From Vibrio sp. NTOU-M3 (GTDB lineage Bacteria > Pseudomonadota > Gammaproteobacteria > Enterobacterales > Vibrionaceae), in NCBI RefSeq assembly GCF_040869035.1, contig NZ_CP162100.1:1736001-1800000 (forward strand): a DNA stretch of 64,000 nt, in the 5' to 3' direction. The position numbers and the translations under genes are program-made. The number at the start of each line of letters is the position of its first letter. Positions within the stretch are counted from its first letter, which is position 1. Under the pieces are notes generated by a model. The model was not told the DNA's origin. It searched no databases and saw nothing but the letters and a program-made list of their open reading frames with translations. Of the stretch, positions 27,490-37,249 are shown in pieces.

Positions 27490-28478
27490 TAAGACATTTT
27501 CTGTTCGCGCTCATTTCATTCAGCACACTATTTTCTTTGCCAATATCAGCCAATGAAGACAGTAAACACGTTGTGATGTTGCTTTGGCGTGGTGTCACCG
27601 ATGCAGAACGCGGATTCATGGATTATTTGTCGAAACAGCGAGCAGTCACGTACACACAATTAGATGCCCAGAAAGATAAGCAAGCCTTACTTAAGCATCT
27701 CAGCCACATTGATGAGCTCAAACCGGACTTGGTGTATACATTTGGTACAACAACCACACTCGCATTGCTTGGCACCGTAGATAAGCCCAGCGAGTTCCGT
27801 TTAAAAAAACGAACACCTGTCGTATTCAATATCGTCACCGACCCAGTTGGCTCACAACTGTTAGAAGATGGTAAACCTCGTTCATTTACTGGCGTAAGCC
27901 ATATTGTGCCGATATCTGTTCAACTTAATGTTATTGAACAACTGAAAGGTATCCATCGTATTGGTGTACTTTACAATCCATTAGAGAACAACGCCGTATT
28001 AACCGCCAACAAGCTACAACAGTTAGCTCAACAACACAATTATACCGTTTCGCTATACCCGCTTCCTATCGTTGAAGATCAGCCAGATTTAGCTGCACTA
28101 CCTCAAGTCATCACTGCGATGAAAGCGGATCAAATACAAATGGCTTACTTGCCACCAGACTCCTACATCATCTCGAATGGAGAAACTATCGTTCGTCAAC
28201 TGCATCAAAACCAGTTGCTTACGTTCTCTGCTACCGAGACACCGCTACGAAAGCATCAAGCGCTTTTTGGTGTCGTTAGCCGTTATTACAACGCGGGACA
28301 GTTCTCTGCGCATAAAGCCGAACAGATCTTGAGTGGAGAGTCTCAACCTTCTGAAGTCCCCGTCGAATCTCTAAGTCAGTACTCATATATCGTCAATATC
28401 GATGCGGCAAAACAGCTGGATTACTATCCTCCCGTATCGATTCTTAAAATATCCGAACTAATAGGTAATACACCATGA
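27486..28478 (+). CDS. Periplasmic ABC-type substrate-binding protein (ABC_sub_bind/TrpX-like family)
   Basis: 330 residues with signal peptide (residues 1-22, cleavage after ISA). Family signs are the VYTFGTTTTLALLGT segment (about 80-94), PVVFNIVTDPVGSQL and the later TGVSHIVPISVQLNVIEQL; such proteins bind small ligands, for example aromatic amino acids in TrpX. No ABC permease or ATPase is nearby. It is translationally coupled to the sensor-MFS gene upstream and the second binding protein downstream (both ATGA overlaps), so it probably delivers a ligand to the membrane fusion protein. Partner assignment is inferred. Confidence 0.8.
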   Translation: MIRHFLFALISFSTLFSLPISANEDSKHVVMLLWRGVTDAERGFMDYLSKQRAVTYTQLDAQKDKQALLKHLSHIDELKPDLVYTFGTTTTLALLGTVDKPSEFRLKKRTPVVFNIVTDPVGSQLLEDGKPRSFTGVSHIVPISVQLNVIEQLKGIHRIGVLYNPLENNAVLTANKLQQLAQQHNYTVSLYPLPIVEDQPDLAALPQVITAMKADQIQMAYLPPDSYIISNGETIVRQLHQNQLLTFSATETPLRKHQALFGVVSRYYNAGQFSAHKAEQILSGESQPSEVPVESLSQYSYIVNIDAAKQLDYYPPVSILKISELIGNTP

Positions 28479-29203
28479 TGTTGTCTTGTAATTGGTTGTC
28501 TAAACATCATCAATATCTTCTTATTGCCCTGCTTGGTGCGAGCCAATCGGTAAGCGCTCAACAAGCGACTGGGCCTTCACGCCTACTTTTAACTACACAA
28601 AACTGGGCCCCTTACCAAACTTATCAAGATGGTGAGATGCAAGGACTCGCTCTAAATCTTGTCAAATGCGCCCTAGGTAACATGGGCCAGCCTTATCAAA
28701 TCACCATGACAGGTTGGTCAGACGCTCAACTTCATGTTCACAGCGGCACACAACATGGTTTTTTCGTTGCAAGCCAAACACAAGAACGTGATGAATACGC
28801 CACCCTTTCAGCACCAATCGCTGAGCAAAAATTAAACTGGTATTTTGGCCCCGGCGTACAAGCTCAAATCGACGAATTGTCAAAGGTAAATCTTAAGTTT
28901 TCTGCCAAGTTTGGGTCGAGTAAATGGTTTTGGCTTAAACGTAATGGTTACAACGTAGTGAAACAACCAAGAGATGCTAGAGTGTTACTAAGGCTTTTAA
29001 AACAAAGGGAAATTGATGTTGCCTTGGAGGATGAACTGGTGTTCAAGACTGAGCTTGAGACCGCTGCTATGCCCAAAGATTACTTTCGAAGTGAACTGGT
29101 TGAAGTTAAGCAAATGGGTGTTTATTTCTCTAATCGTTTCCTAAAAAACTACTCAGGCTTTCTAGAAGCCTTCAATTCAGCTGTAACTAAGTGCGAGGGA
29201 TAG
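28475..29203 (+). CDS. Periplasmic solute-binding protein, SBP_bac_3 type
   Basis: 242 residues with a signal peptide (about 1-28, cleavage after VSA). The N-lobe opens with LLTTQNWAPYQTYQDGEMQGLALNLVKCAL (in two pieces), the amino-acid-binding-protein pattern; the second lobe follows a LLRLLKQREIDVALEDELVF segment. No cognate ABC permease is near. It forms a tight trio with the two genes before it and precedes the FHA gene by 3 bases, so it is part of the T6SS transcript. Confidence 0.78.
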   Translation: MMLSCNWLSKHHQYLLIALLGASQSVSAQQATGPSRLLLTTQNWAPYQTYQDGEMQGLALNLVKCALGNMGQPYQITMTGWSDAQLHVHSGTQHGFFVASQTQERDEYATLSAPIAEQKLNWYFGPGVQAQIDELSKVNLKFSAKFGSSKWFWLKRNGYNVVKQPRDARVLLRLLKQREIDVALEDELVFKTELETAAMPKDYFRSELVEVKQMGVYFSNRFLKNYSGFLEAFNSAVTKCEG

Positions 29204-29206
29204 CCG

Positions 29207-30154
29207 GTGGCAATCAGTATTCATTTGATTTCTGTACCCGCTGAAGAGGTCGTAACCTCACGCGTGATTTATTTACCAGAACAAGGAGGTGAGCTTGGTC
29301 GGGCACCTTCATGTGATATCGCTTTACCCGATCAACACAAGCGGATCTCCCGTGTTCATGGTCAGATTACACGTAATGGTAAAGGGTATACCATTAAAAA
29401 CATGGGAAAAAACCCTCTTCAGCTTAACGATAAGCCATTAACTTCAAACAAGGATTATCCCCTTAGTGATGGGGATATCATCAAGATCGAAAACTATTCA
29501 ATGTTGGTATCTACTTTTGCTAATTCAACAAGCACAGAAGAAGAACCTCAACATGAAGAACCATCTATGAGCCAACCATTCTCTCTAAATTTAGAAGATG
29601 AAGATGCAGACTTTCTTGAGACGGCCTCCCTGTCTCCCGATATTGTGGAAGAAAATCCCTTTTCACATAAAAATGTACTGAGTGATGACCCATTTTCTAG
29701 CGATCCATTTGAAGACATAGACGCAGAAAAAATTGACCCAAACATCGAATTGAGTGGCGATGCAGTGCCAAGGGAAGATTCTCGCGGTCCAAAGCATCAC
29801 GAATACCTCCCAGTTTCTGAAGGTAAAGACACACAAATCGAAGCATCCATCGATAAACTCATCACCATCACGGAAAAAAACCAACAATACCTTCGTAACC
29901 CCATGTTGCAACATGAAGTTCTTTTTCAAGCACTTGAACAAACGATTGATCAATTTCTTGCAGAACTTGAACCCTCGCAGCTAGAACACCAATTTAACGA
30001 GTATATGTCTGGCGGCTTATTCTCTAGTAAGGAGAAACGTTATTGGCGGATCTACCGAAAACACTTCAAGCGCCGTCAAGACAGCGGAGATTTCAGAAGG
30101 CAGTTTAAAGCACTGTTTATGGAAAACATGCAAAAAACACGAGAGGAAAAGTAA
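29207..30154 (+). CDS. FHA-domain T6SS regulator (TagH/Fha type)
   Basis: 315 residues, GTG start. N-terminal FHA domain (residues 5-100) with the phosphothreonine-binding residues GELGRAPSCDI and RISRVHGQI; an acidic low-complexity linker (about 105-200); and a C-terminal TagH-type helical part with EYMSGGLFSSKEKRYWRIY (about 264-282). In other T6SSs this protein is phosphorylated by PpkA or scaffolds the membrane complex. The kinase at 36590 is the likely partner. It overlaps tssJ by one base. Confidence 0.9.
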   Translation: MAISIHLISVPAEEVVTSRVIYLPEQGGELGRAPSCDIALPDQHKRISRVHGQITRNGKGYTIKNMGKNPLQLNDKPLTSNKDYPLSDGDIIKIENYSMLVSTFANSTSTEEEPQHEEPSMSQPFSLNLEDEDADFLETASLSPDIVEENPFSHKNVLSDDPFSSDPFEDIDAEKIDPNIELSGDAVPREDSRGPKHHEYLPVSEGKDTQIEASIDKLITITEKNQQYLRNPMLQHEVLFQALEQTIDQFLAELEPSQLEHQFNEYMSGGLFSSKEKRYWRIYRKHFKRRQDSGDFRRQFKALFMENMQKTREEK

Positions 30155-30636
30155 TGGTTCGATTATTACTGTTTCTCACCATCATGATATCGGGGTGCTC
30201 GTCTGACTCGACTCCCGTCGTATCGCAATACCGTTTAAAAATCAGCACGGATGATGCGATAAATCCAACGGGTTATAACGATGCGAACCCAGTTGTCATT
30301 CGAATTTATCAGCTCACTGACCAACAAATGTTCAACCAGCTGCCTTTTATCGATTTGTACAACAACGATGTTCAGCTACTTGCGGCTAACCTTGTCTCTA
30401 AACAAGTACTGCCCGTTGCATTACCAAAAACAACCACTGATGTGACATTAGACATCAACAAGAACACTCAATATCTCGCCGTATTGGTCGAGTTTGCCAA
30501 CTATCAGCAAAGTGAGCCGAAGTCGGTCTCAACACTTCCAGGCAACGATGACCAGTATTTACAACTGTCCGTTTCAGGTTTGAACGCAACATTAGAAATC
30601 ATCACACCTGATTCCAGTTGGTGGCAGATCTTTTAA
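30154..30636 (+). CDS. tssJ: T6SS outer membrane lipoprotein TssJ
   Basis: 160 residues. Lipoprotein signal with lipobox ISGC (cysteine at residue 15), followed by the transthyretin-like fold: PVVIRIYQLTDQQMFNQLPF (about 49-68) is the typical TssJ loop-strand. It anchors the membrane complex and contacts the TssM C-terminus. It is 26 bases before tssK. Confidence 0.93.
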   Translation: MVRLLLFLTIMISGCSSDSTPVVSQYRLKISTDDAINPTGYNDANPVVIRIYQLTDQQMFNQLPFIDLYNNDVQLLAANLVSKQVLPVALPKTTTDVTLDINKNTQYLAVLVEFANYQQSEPKSVSTLPGNDDQYLQLSVSGLNATLEIITPDSSWWQIF

Positions 30637-30662
30637 TCACCGTTAGTAGATAGGGAAATCAC

Positions 30663-31994
30663 GTGGACGCATTTAAGAAAGTAGTATGGCAAGAAGGTAT
30701 GTTCATTGCCCCACAACATTTTCAACAACAAGACCGATACGTTCAAAATTACATTCGTCAGAACGTAGAAACACTGGCGGGCTTTGCTCCATTCTACGGC
30801 ATCACCGAACTCACCATTAATCACGATTTACTTAAAATCGGTAAGTTGTCAGTAACAACGTGTTCAGGAGTATTTCCAGATGGCACGTACTTTGACTTAA
30901 AACGAGAAATTGCCATTGATATCCCGCAAGGAACCATCGAGTCAAACGCGTATCTAGCCCTGCCAATTTCACTTCAAGGAAACAACGATTACAGCAATAC
31001 TGAATCTGCTCAGTCTCGCTATATCACTCAGTCTATCGACGTGTTCGATACTGCCACCACAGACAATGCTAGCGTCGAAATTGATGTTGCCCACTTAAAT
31101 ATCAGTATTAAGTTGGAAGGCGAAGATATGTCAGGCTTTACGCTCATTCCTGTCGCAAAGATTCTTGAAAGTACCGAATCGGGAGATGTCATTCTTGACC
31201 GAGCTTTCATTCCGGCTTGCTTACATTATGGCGCATCACAGTTCCTCACAGAGCGAGTGAAAGAGATCCATGCCCTAACCAGCAATCGTGCATCCAATCT
31301 ACTCAAACGAATTCAGGCAGGACAAGGGCAAAAAAGCGCCCAGTCCATGATGCAAGATTATCTCTGGCTTCAAACTCTAAATACTTGGTTGCCTTGGTTT
31401 GACCTGACCATCAGCAATGACAAGCTGCAAACACACCAACTCTATGAAAAGCTGAAACAGTTTGAAGCACAAGTGATGGCGTTAACACCCGCTATTCCTG
31501 ATGTGTGCCAACCATTGCAATACCACAAGCTGTATCAGAATTTTAATCCGCTGTTTTCTAACCTTAGAAATTTACTGACATTAGTTCAGCAAGACTCTGT
31601 TATCGAATTCCACTGGGACAGTTCATTATTCGAAAAACGCCGCCTACTGCGCACTATGATCAAAGACCCAAGTAGTGTAGCTAATCGTCGCTTTGTACTG
31701 AGTGTTAGATCTAACGTTAGCAGTTCTGAACTCAACGAGTTGTTTCCGATATCAGCCAAGCTTAGTAACAACAACCGCATCGTTGATATCGTGCGCAATG
31801 CCCTGTCTGGAATCCAATTGACACCATTACCGTTAGCGCCTAGCGAGCTAAAACCAATGCAAGGGATGGCATATTTTGAAATCGACACCTCCGATCGCAT
31901 GTGGACGGAAATGCTTGAAAACAGAGATGCAATTGCACTGCATATCGATGCCCGCATAGCAGAATTGGACGTCGTTTTGTACGCGCTGAGGTAG
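30663..31994 (+). CDS. tssK: T6SS baseplate-membrane connector TssK
   Basis: 443 residues, GTG start after a GGGAAA-type ribosome site. The N-terminus VVWQEGMFIAPQHFQQQDRY is the canonical TssK opening. The C-terminal domain ends YFEIDTSDRMWTEMLENRDAIALHI, also canonical. It links the TssEFG wedges to TssL/TssM. Three bases separate it from tssL. Confidence 0.95.
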   Translation: MDAFKKVVWQEGMFIAPQHFQQQDRYVQNYIRQNVETLAGFAPFYGITELTINHDLLKIGKLSVTTCSGVFPDGTYFDLKREIAIDIPQGTIESNAYLALPISLQGNNDYSNTESAQSRYITQSIDVFDTATTDNASVEIDVAHLNISIKLEGEDMSGFTLIPVAKILESTESGDVILDRAFIPACLHYGASQFLTERVKEIHALTSNRASNLLKRIQAGQGQKSAQSMMQDYLWLQTLNTWLPWFDLTISNDKLQTHQLYEKLKQFEAQVMALTPAIPDVCQPLQYHKLYQNFNPLFSNLRNLLTLVQQDSVIEFHWDSSLFEKRRLLRTMIKDPSSVANRRFVLSVRSNVSSSELNELFPISAKLSNNNRIVDIVRNALSGIQLTPLPLAPSELKPMQGMAYFEIDTSDRMWTEMLENRDAIALHIDARIAELDVVLYALR

Positions 31995-31997
31995 CCA

Positions 31998-33191
31998 ATG
32001 GACTATTTAGACGAAGACACATTGGTTTGGGATGGCGGCGAACAAAGCTTCGTTGCCCCTAATAGCACACCAGACCAACCTAAAGACAAGCGCGTACTGG
32101 TCGGTAATCAGCAAATCGAATTTCTTCGCCATTTTGATAAAGCTGAGAATCAGCTCATTAATATTAGTAGTGAATTACTATCGATCACATTAAAAATCCA
32201 GACACTCCCAGAACCAGAAGACCTCTCGACACTAAGACATCAGCTTGTTAAAAGCATTAACGAGATCAAAGCAAAAGGTGCCGAATTAACCTATCCCGTC
32301 GCGGTTATCGACAAGCTGTGTTTTCTATATGCCGTAGTATTAGATGAATTCATCATCTATACAGACTGGGGAGAAAAGCGAGGTTGGGAAAACAAAACGC
32401 TCTTAAGTGAGCTTTTTGGCATGCGTAACGGTGGTGAATTGTTTTTTACTGTCGCCGACAAAGCACTACGTCAACCCCATAAACTGATCGACCTACTCGA
32501 AATCATTTACATTTTTCTTAATGTGGGATTTCGTGGTCAATATCAAGAAGCTGGTAGTGAACAAAGAAAGTTATTTATCCACCAGCTGGAACAAATCATT
32601 AGCCAATATCGGCAAATTGGTGGGATTTTCTGCCACACAAAAGTCATCTTACCCAAAGTACGTAAACCGTCACGCAAAAAGCGTTACTGGATCACGACCC
32701 TATTTTTTGTCTGCCTTATCACAACCACCATTGCACTTACCCAATTTTGGTACAACAAAACACATGACCAGCGCGCACGTGATTTTAGTTTTTTAACCGA
32801 TTACAGCCAGCGATATGTGCTCTCTGGTGAAGTAAGTGACATCGTTTTTATTAGTAGCGATAAGGATTTACAAAGCGCACCTCAACGTGGGAGTAAGTTG
32901 AAAGCCATCGCATCACCAACTGTTACTGTTGCGCCTTCCCAAACAGACTGGTTGGTTCAACTTGCGACTTTTTCAACCGAAAAAAATGCACGTGCGTATG
33001 TCAATCAACTCCCCCCATCGAGTTATCACACACAAGTTGATCAGTATCGTGCTTATTTCAGAGTCATCATTAGAACAGAGTCCATACAACAGGCTCGTGA
33101 GATAAAAGACTGGTTCAGCAAGAAAGCGAGCATTAAACCCATTATTGTTCAGACCTCTGGTTCAGTAGACAGCAAGGAAGAATCGAATTAA
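31998..33191 (+). CDS. tssL: T6SS inner membrane protein TssL (DotU) with C-terminal SPOR-like domain
   Basis: 397 residues. The cytoplasmic DotU domain (35-215) has KLCFLYAVVLDEFIIYT and VGFRGQYQEAGSEQRK; one TM at about 231-251. The periplasmic part ends in an about 70-residue SPOR-like domain (WLVQLATFSTEKNARAYVNQ, about 318-337, then YRAYFRVIIRTESIQQAREI), which would bind denuded peptidoglycan. Many TssL proteins lack any such domain or carry an OmpA-like one instead. Two bases separate it from tssM. Confidence 0.92.
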   Translation: MDYLDEDTLVWDGGEQSFVAPNSTPDQPKDKRVLVGNQQIEFLRHFDKAENQLINISSELLSITLKIQTLPEPEDLSTLRHQLVKSINEIKAKGAELTYPVAVIDKLCFLYAVVLDEFIIYTDWGEKRGWENKTLLSELFGMRNGGELFFTVADKALRQPHKLIDLLEIIYIFLNVGFRGQYQEAGSEQRKLFIHQLEQIISQYRQIGGIFCHTKVILPKVRKPSRKKRYWITTLFFVCLITTTIALTQFWYNKTHDQRARDFSFLTDYSQRYVLSGEVSDIVFISSDKDLQSAPQRGSKLKAIASPTVTVAPSQTDWLVQLATFSTEKNARAYVNQLPPSSYHTQVDQYRAYFRVIIRTESIQQAREIKDWFSKKASIKPIIVQTSGSVDSKEESN

Positions 33192-33193
33192 CT

Positions 33194-36100
33194 ATGGCTA
33201 CGGAAGCACCAAACACTCAAAAACCGTCGAAAAGCAAGCTAGCAGTGATTAGCCTGCTTGTATTCATCCTTCTTTCAGGAATTGTTTTTATCAGCGGTTG
33301 GTTTTTGTTTTCTCCCACATATTGGATCCAAAGCTTAATTGCAGCGCTATTTGTCGGAATGCTCAGTTGTGGACTTTGTTCCTGGCTACTTTGGCGGAAG
33401 CGAAGTAAGCCAAAGGCAACACAAGAACATTTGCTGATCCTGAAACGCAAGAAGCTACTTGCGCTGCATTTTAAACGTATGCTAAATGCACAAAAACGTA
33501 AAAAACGCCTGACCAGTCGGTATGATCAGCCTATTTACTTACTGCTGAGTGAAGAGCCTAATAAAGATCGAAGTATCATGACTCAGATGGGTTATGAAGC
33601 CTATAAGGTTGACGATTTTGGGAATGATATTGAGTTCCCGATTCTATTCTGGCTCAGTGAGCACTCGATTCTCATTTCTATCAGTCAGGGAGAGGATCAA
33701 CACCCTGAATATATCCAAACATTGTGCCGTTGTCTGATGAAATGGCGCCCTCGACAAGCCATTAATGGCTTGTTGCTTTCAACCAAGGTAGATAGCCTAC
33801 TAAAAAGCAGCGAAGCGATTACCCAACACGCTGATCAGCAAAAATCGCAAATAAAAACCTTCAATCATGTGTTTGGGTTAAATTTGCCGATTTATAACAT
33901 CATCACAAATATGGGTAATATCGCCGATTTTTGTCAGTTTTTCTCTGCATTTGATGAAGCAAAACGAAATGAAGTCTTTGGAGCCACATCGCCACACCAA
34001 AAACATGGCGGTATCGATGCTAACTGGTTTAATGATGAATATGACCATCTTATATCGCAACTCATTGCGAACATGAGCACTGCACTCTCAGGGCAATTAA
34101 ACCAAGATTACCGAACGGCCATTTCCAGCGCACCCTATCAATTTGGCCTATTGAAACAAAGCTTATGGTTGTTCTTACAACGATTGTATCGAGGAGAACA
34201 GCTTAGTGATGGTCTTCAATTTAGAGGTTTTTACTTTACTCACACAGGGCAAGAAGGCGAAACCAACGATTTGCTCGCAAGTGCCGTCAATCTTGCTTTG
34301 GGGCATGAACACTACAAACATCACCCACAAATACCAGTCCAACAAACACTGTTTGCACAACACCTCATGAGTCATGTGGTGTTAAATGAACACACACTAG
34401 TTGGCGTGAATAAGCGCAAACAGAACTTCCTATTTTTTGCTCAAACCGCCTACACGTTCACGTGGTTAGCGCTCCTTGGTTTTGTTTTGGCTGTCATCAA
34501 ATTCGATTTTGACTACCAAAACCTGCGTGAAGCTCGTGCGGATAACATGCTGGAAAGATATAAAGAAGCCATTGCCGCAGCACCATATGATATTGAAAAT
34601 ATGGCTGACAACATTCCCAATCTCTACTCTCTACACAAGATCTACGCGTTGTACCTCCAACCAGAACCATGGTACTCCTTGCCTTTCTTCCCCAGCTCTA
34701 GCATTAAACAAGAGGTAGAACAGGCATATTTCAATGAGTTAGAGCAAGTGTTGATCCCATCTATGGAGAATACGCTGGAGAAAGATTTATTTGTCTACGT
34801 AAACTTAGAAGATCAGGCAAAAACGCTCTCTCTACTTAACAGCTATCGCTTACTCTTCAATAAGGAAAGGACGAATATTGAAGAGCTCAAAAGCTATTTT
34901 ATCAACAGCTTACATGAACAAGGGGAAGCAGACAGCGTCAACCTTGCCCAATTGCAGGTCCTTTTAGATGATGTGTTTACAAAAGATCTGGTCCCCGTAA
35001 AGGCAAATGTCGAGTTAGAGCAGCTCGCAAAGAAAGTAATCAATCAAACGGGTGTTGAGACACTCTTGTATGATCACATTTTGAACTCAGCCAAGTATGC
35101 TTCACGCATTGATGTTCGCCATGAACTTGGCAACCAGTTTTCACAAATCTTCCATTTCTCACCCCAGTACGTGGGGTATATGGTTCCCTACCTATACACC
35201 CCTTCTGGGTTCAATGAGTTGGATCTGTCTGTCGACTCTCCAGTATTAAAAGAAGCCCTTTCTGCCTATGAAGGAGTCGCAGGAACAGCGCCAAGCGCAC
35301 TCGAGATGTATCGCATCAGTCGAGATCTGAAACAGATGTATCAAAATGACTACATTAACTATTGGCGTGATTTCATCGCGAATGTCAGTGTTGTAGAGAT
35401 CAACAATTCAGCGGCTTTAAATAACACCTTAGATATTCTCACCGCAGCAAGCGATAACCCGGTATCAAATCTGTATAACATCATCAGCAAATACACTGAA
35501 GTCCAGCTTGTGACACCAAGTCAGGACCAAAATGAAAGCGCACAGTCGCAAGCAGATATTGATAACGACAAAGTCGAATCAGCAAGACAAATTAAGCTGA
35601 GTTTTCAAGAGTTCCACAAACTTGTTGCCACAGATGAGCAAGGTCAAAAGCCCATTGACACCATCCTAGGCCTGCTCACTAAAACTCAAAGCTGGCTCAG
35701 TGACTATTACAGCAGTAATGACCCACAAAAACTGGCTTATCAAACCCTTTCAGCGTCACTGAAAGCCAGTAATCCGATCTCAACCTTGTCCTCACTCAAT
35801 GACAATCAACATATCTTATTGGCGCAAATTCTGAAAAACATCACAGTACAAAGCAATGAGATGCTATTAAGCCTTGCCCATCAATATCTCAACACAACTT
35901 GGCAGAAAGAGGTCTATCAACCCTATCAACAAACCATTGCAGCATTTTATCCCTTCAGTCGCGGTGCGACGTCGGAAGCCAGCATTGCTGATGTAAAAAC
36001 CTTTTTTAAATCCAGCGGTACATTGGACAGCTACTACAACAGCAAACTAAAGAGTTTTATTAAAGCTGACGATCATAGCCCTTACCTACCGGGTTTATTA

Positions 36101-36583
36101 CCCAACTCAGGCTTAGCGCTGGACCCAAGTGTGTGGCAAATGCTCGAGAAAGCAAGCGACATACGCAGCGCACTATTTTTAAGTGATCCGAGTAAAGTAA
36201 CTGTTCAGTTTCAGATCAAAGCCTTGGAGATGAGTGCAGACATCACTGAATTTTCTATCTTTGCCGAAAAGCCGATATTCAGCTATCAACACGGGCCTAT
36301 GCTATGGAGTAACCAATCTTGGACAGGAGAAAATGAGCTGACAGACAGCCTCACCTTTGAACTGAAAGCCCAACAGCAATCATTAGATAATCAGCAATAC
36401 AGCGGGCATTGGAATTGGTTCAGGTTGGTCGAACCAAGAGTGAAAAATGCGACATCACAAGATACTCATATTGAGTTCAGCCACGAAGGAAGCAAGGTTC
36501 GCCTTGCGATTCGAACTCAAGGGCAAAGCAACCCATTTGTGCCGGGATTCTTTGCTGGCTTTGCGTTACCAAGCAGTATTTGA
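33194..36583 (+). CDS. tssM: T6SS inner membrane core protein TssM (IcmF)
   Basis: 1129 residues. Two N-terminal TMs (about 15-66), a cytoplasmic domain, a third TM (about 413-432), then a large periplasmic part ending in the DUF1215/IcmF_C type beta domain (FELKAQQQ..., NWFRLVEPR). The NTPase site is decayed: where other TssM proteins have GxxGxGKT the sequence reads LLLSEEPNKDRSIMTQ (about 117-130), so no P-loop lysine/threonine pair remains. It forms the channel-lining complex with TssL and TssJ. The kinase gene follows after 6 bases. Confidence 0.94.
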   Translation: MATEAPNTQKPSKSKLAVISLLVFILLSGIVFISGWFLFSPTYWIQSLIAALFVGMLSCGLCSWLLWRKRSKPKATQEHLLILKRKKLLALHFKRMLNAQKRKKRLTSRYDQPIYLLLSEEPNKDRSIMTQMGYEAYKVDDFGNDIEFPILFWLSEHSILISISQGEDQHPEYIQTLCRCLMKWRPRQAINGLLLSTKVDSLLKSSEAITQHADQQKSQIKTFNHVFGLNLPIYNIITNMGNIADFCQFFSAFDEAKRNEVFGATSPHQKHGGIDANWFNDEYDHLISQLIANMSTALSGQLNQDYRTAISSAPYQFGLLKQSLWLFLQRLYRGEQLSDGLQFRGFYFTHTGQEGETNDLLASAVNLALGHEHYKHHPQIPVQQTLFAQHLMSHVVLNEHTLVGVNKRKQNFLFFAQTAYTFTWLALLGFVLAVIKFDFDYQNLREARADNMLERYKEAIAAAPYDIENMADNIPNLYSLHKIYALYLQPEPWYSLPFFPSSSIKQEVEQAYFNELEQVLIPSMENTLEKDLFVYVNLEDQAKTLSLLNSYRLLFNKERTNIEELKSYFINSLHEQGEADSVNLAQLQVLLDDVFTKDLVPVKANVELEQLAKKVINQTGVETLLYDHILNSAKYASRIDVRHELGNQFSQIFHFSPQYVGYMVPYLYTPSGFNELDLSVDSPVLKEALSAYEGVAGTAPSALEMYRISRDLKQMYQNDYINYWRDFIANVSVVEINNSAALNNTLDILTAASDNPVSNLYNIISKYTEVQLVTPSQDQNESAQSQADIDNDKVESARQIKLSFQEFHKLVATDEQGQKPIDTILGLLTKTQSWLSDYYSSNDPQKLAYQTLSASLKASNPISTLSSLNDNQHILLAQILKNITVQSNEMLLSLAHQYLNTTWQKEVYQPYQQTIAAFYPFSRGATSEASIADVKTFFKSSGTLDSYYNSKLKSFIKADDHSPYLPGLLPNSGLALDPSVWQMLEKASDIRSALFLSDPSKVTVQFQIKALEMSADITEFSIFAEKPIFSYQHGPMLWSNQSWTGENELTDSLTFELKAQQQSLDNQQYSGHWNWFRLVEPRVKNATSQDTHIEFSHEGSKVRLAIRTQGQSNPFVPGFFAGFALPSSI

Positions 36584-36589
36584 TTTGAG

Positions 36590-37249
36590 ATGACATTGAC
36601 GATAACGACCAACACTTCTCAACGAGATCGGATCGTCCATTTACTTCGGCGATCCGGTTATCAAGTTCATGAATTCATTACAAAACATAGCGTCAAAGCC
36701 AGCCACCAAAACTACGGTTGTGTGGTAATCAAAATCGCTTTCTCGCAAGCCAAAAAGCAGCAGCTATTGCAAGAAGTACAATTTCTCACTCAACACCGTG
36801 CTGAATCTTGGCCGGAATTGTTGGATTACCACTCTTCACAAGGCATCGATTGGGTAGCATTGCCTTTTTGTGGCGAGCGGCCGACCCAGAAAAATATTTC
36901 CAATATTTATCAACTGGAGAAGCAGGTTGCCACCATACTGACGAGCATACACAACATAGGGTATATCCACGGAGACATTAAACCTGAAAACTTGCTCGTA
37001 AATGACCAACAACAAGTGACGCTCATCGATTTTGGCAGTTTGGTCCCTATCGGTGCAGCATACCAATCTCATCAAGGTTTAACTGCCAGTCCAAGGTTCT
37101 CGTCACAAGCTCAACTCACCAGAACCGGATTGGCCAAACCCATAGATGACTTTATTGCATTGGCGCGCACACTCGCAACGTTAGCCACTCCTTCAGCGCT
37201 TCCTTCCTGTTATCAAATGTTGCTTCTAAAAGACACAGACTCTAAATGA
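36590..37249 (+). CDS. Compact Hanks-type Ser/Thr protein kinase of the T6SS locus (PpkA-like)
   Basis: 219 residues. It has the beta-3 lysine in CVVIKIAF (about 44-51), the catalytic loop HGDIKPENLL (about 125-134) and the metal-binding DFGSL (about 145-149). The glycine-rich loop is not obvious and the C-lobe is short, ending soon after a DDFIALARTLATL helix. No TM or sensor domain is attached, unlike PpkA of Pseudomonas. With the FHA protein upstream it suggests threonine-phosphorylation control; no PppA phosphatase is seen in the locus. Its 3' end overlaps the convergent araC gene by 8 bases. Confidence 0.82.
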   Translation: MTLTITTNTSQRDRIVHLLRRSGYQVHEFITKHSVKASHQNYGCVVIKIAFSQAKKQQLLQEVQFLTQHRAESWPELLDYHSSQGIDWVALPFCGERPTQKNISNIYQLEKQVATILTSIHNIGYIHGDIKPENLLVNDQQQVTLIDFGSLVPIGAAYQSHQGLTASPRFSSQAQLTRTGLAKPIDDFIALARTLATLATPSALPSCYQMLLLKDTDSK

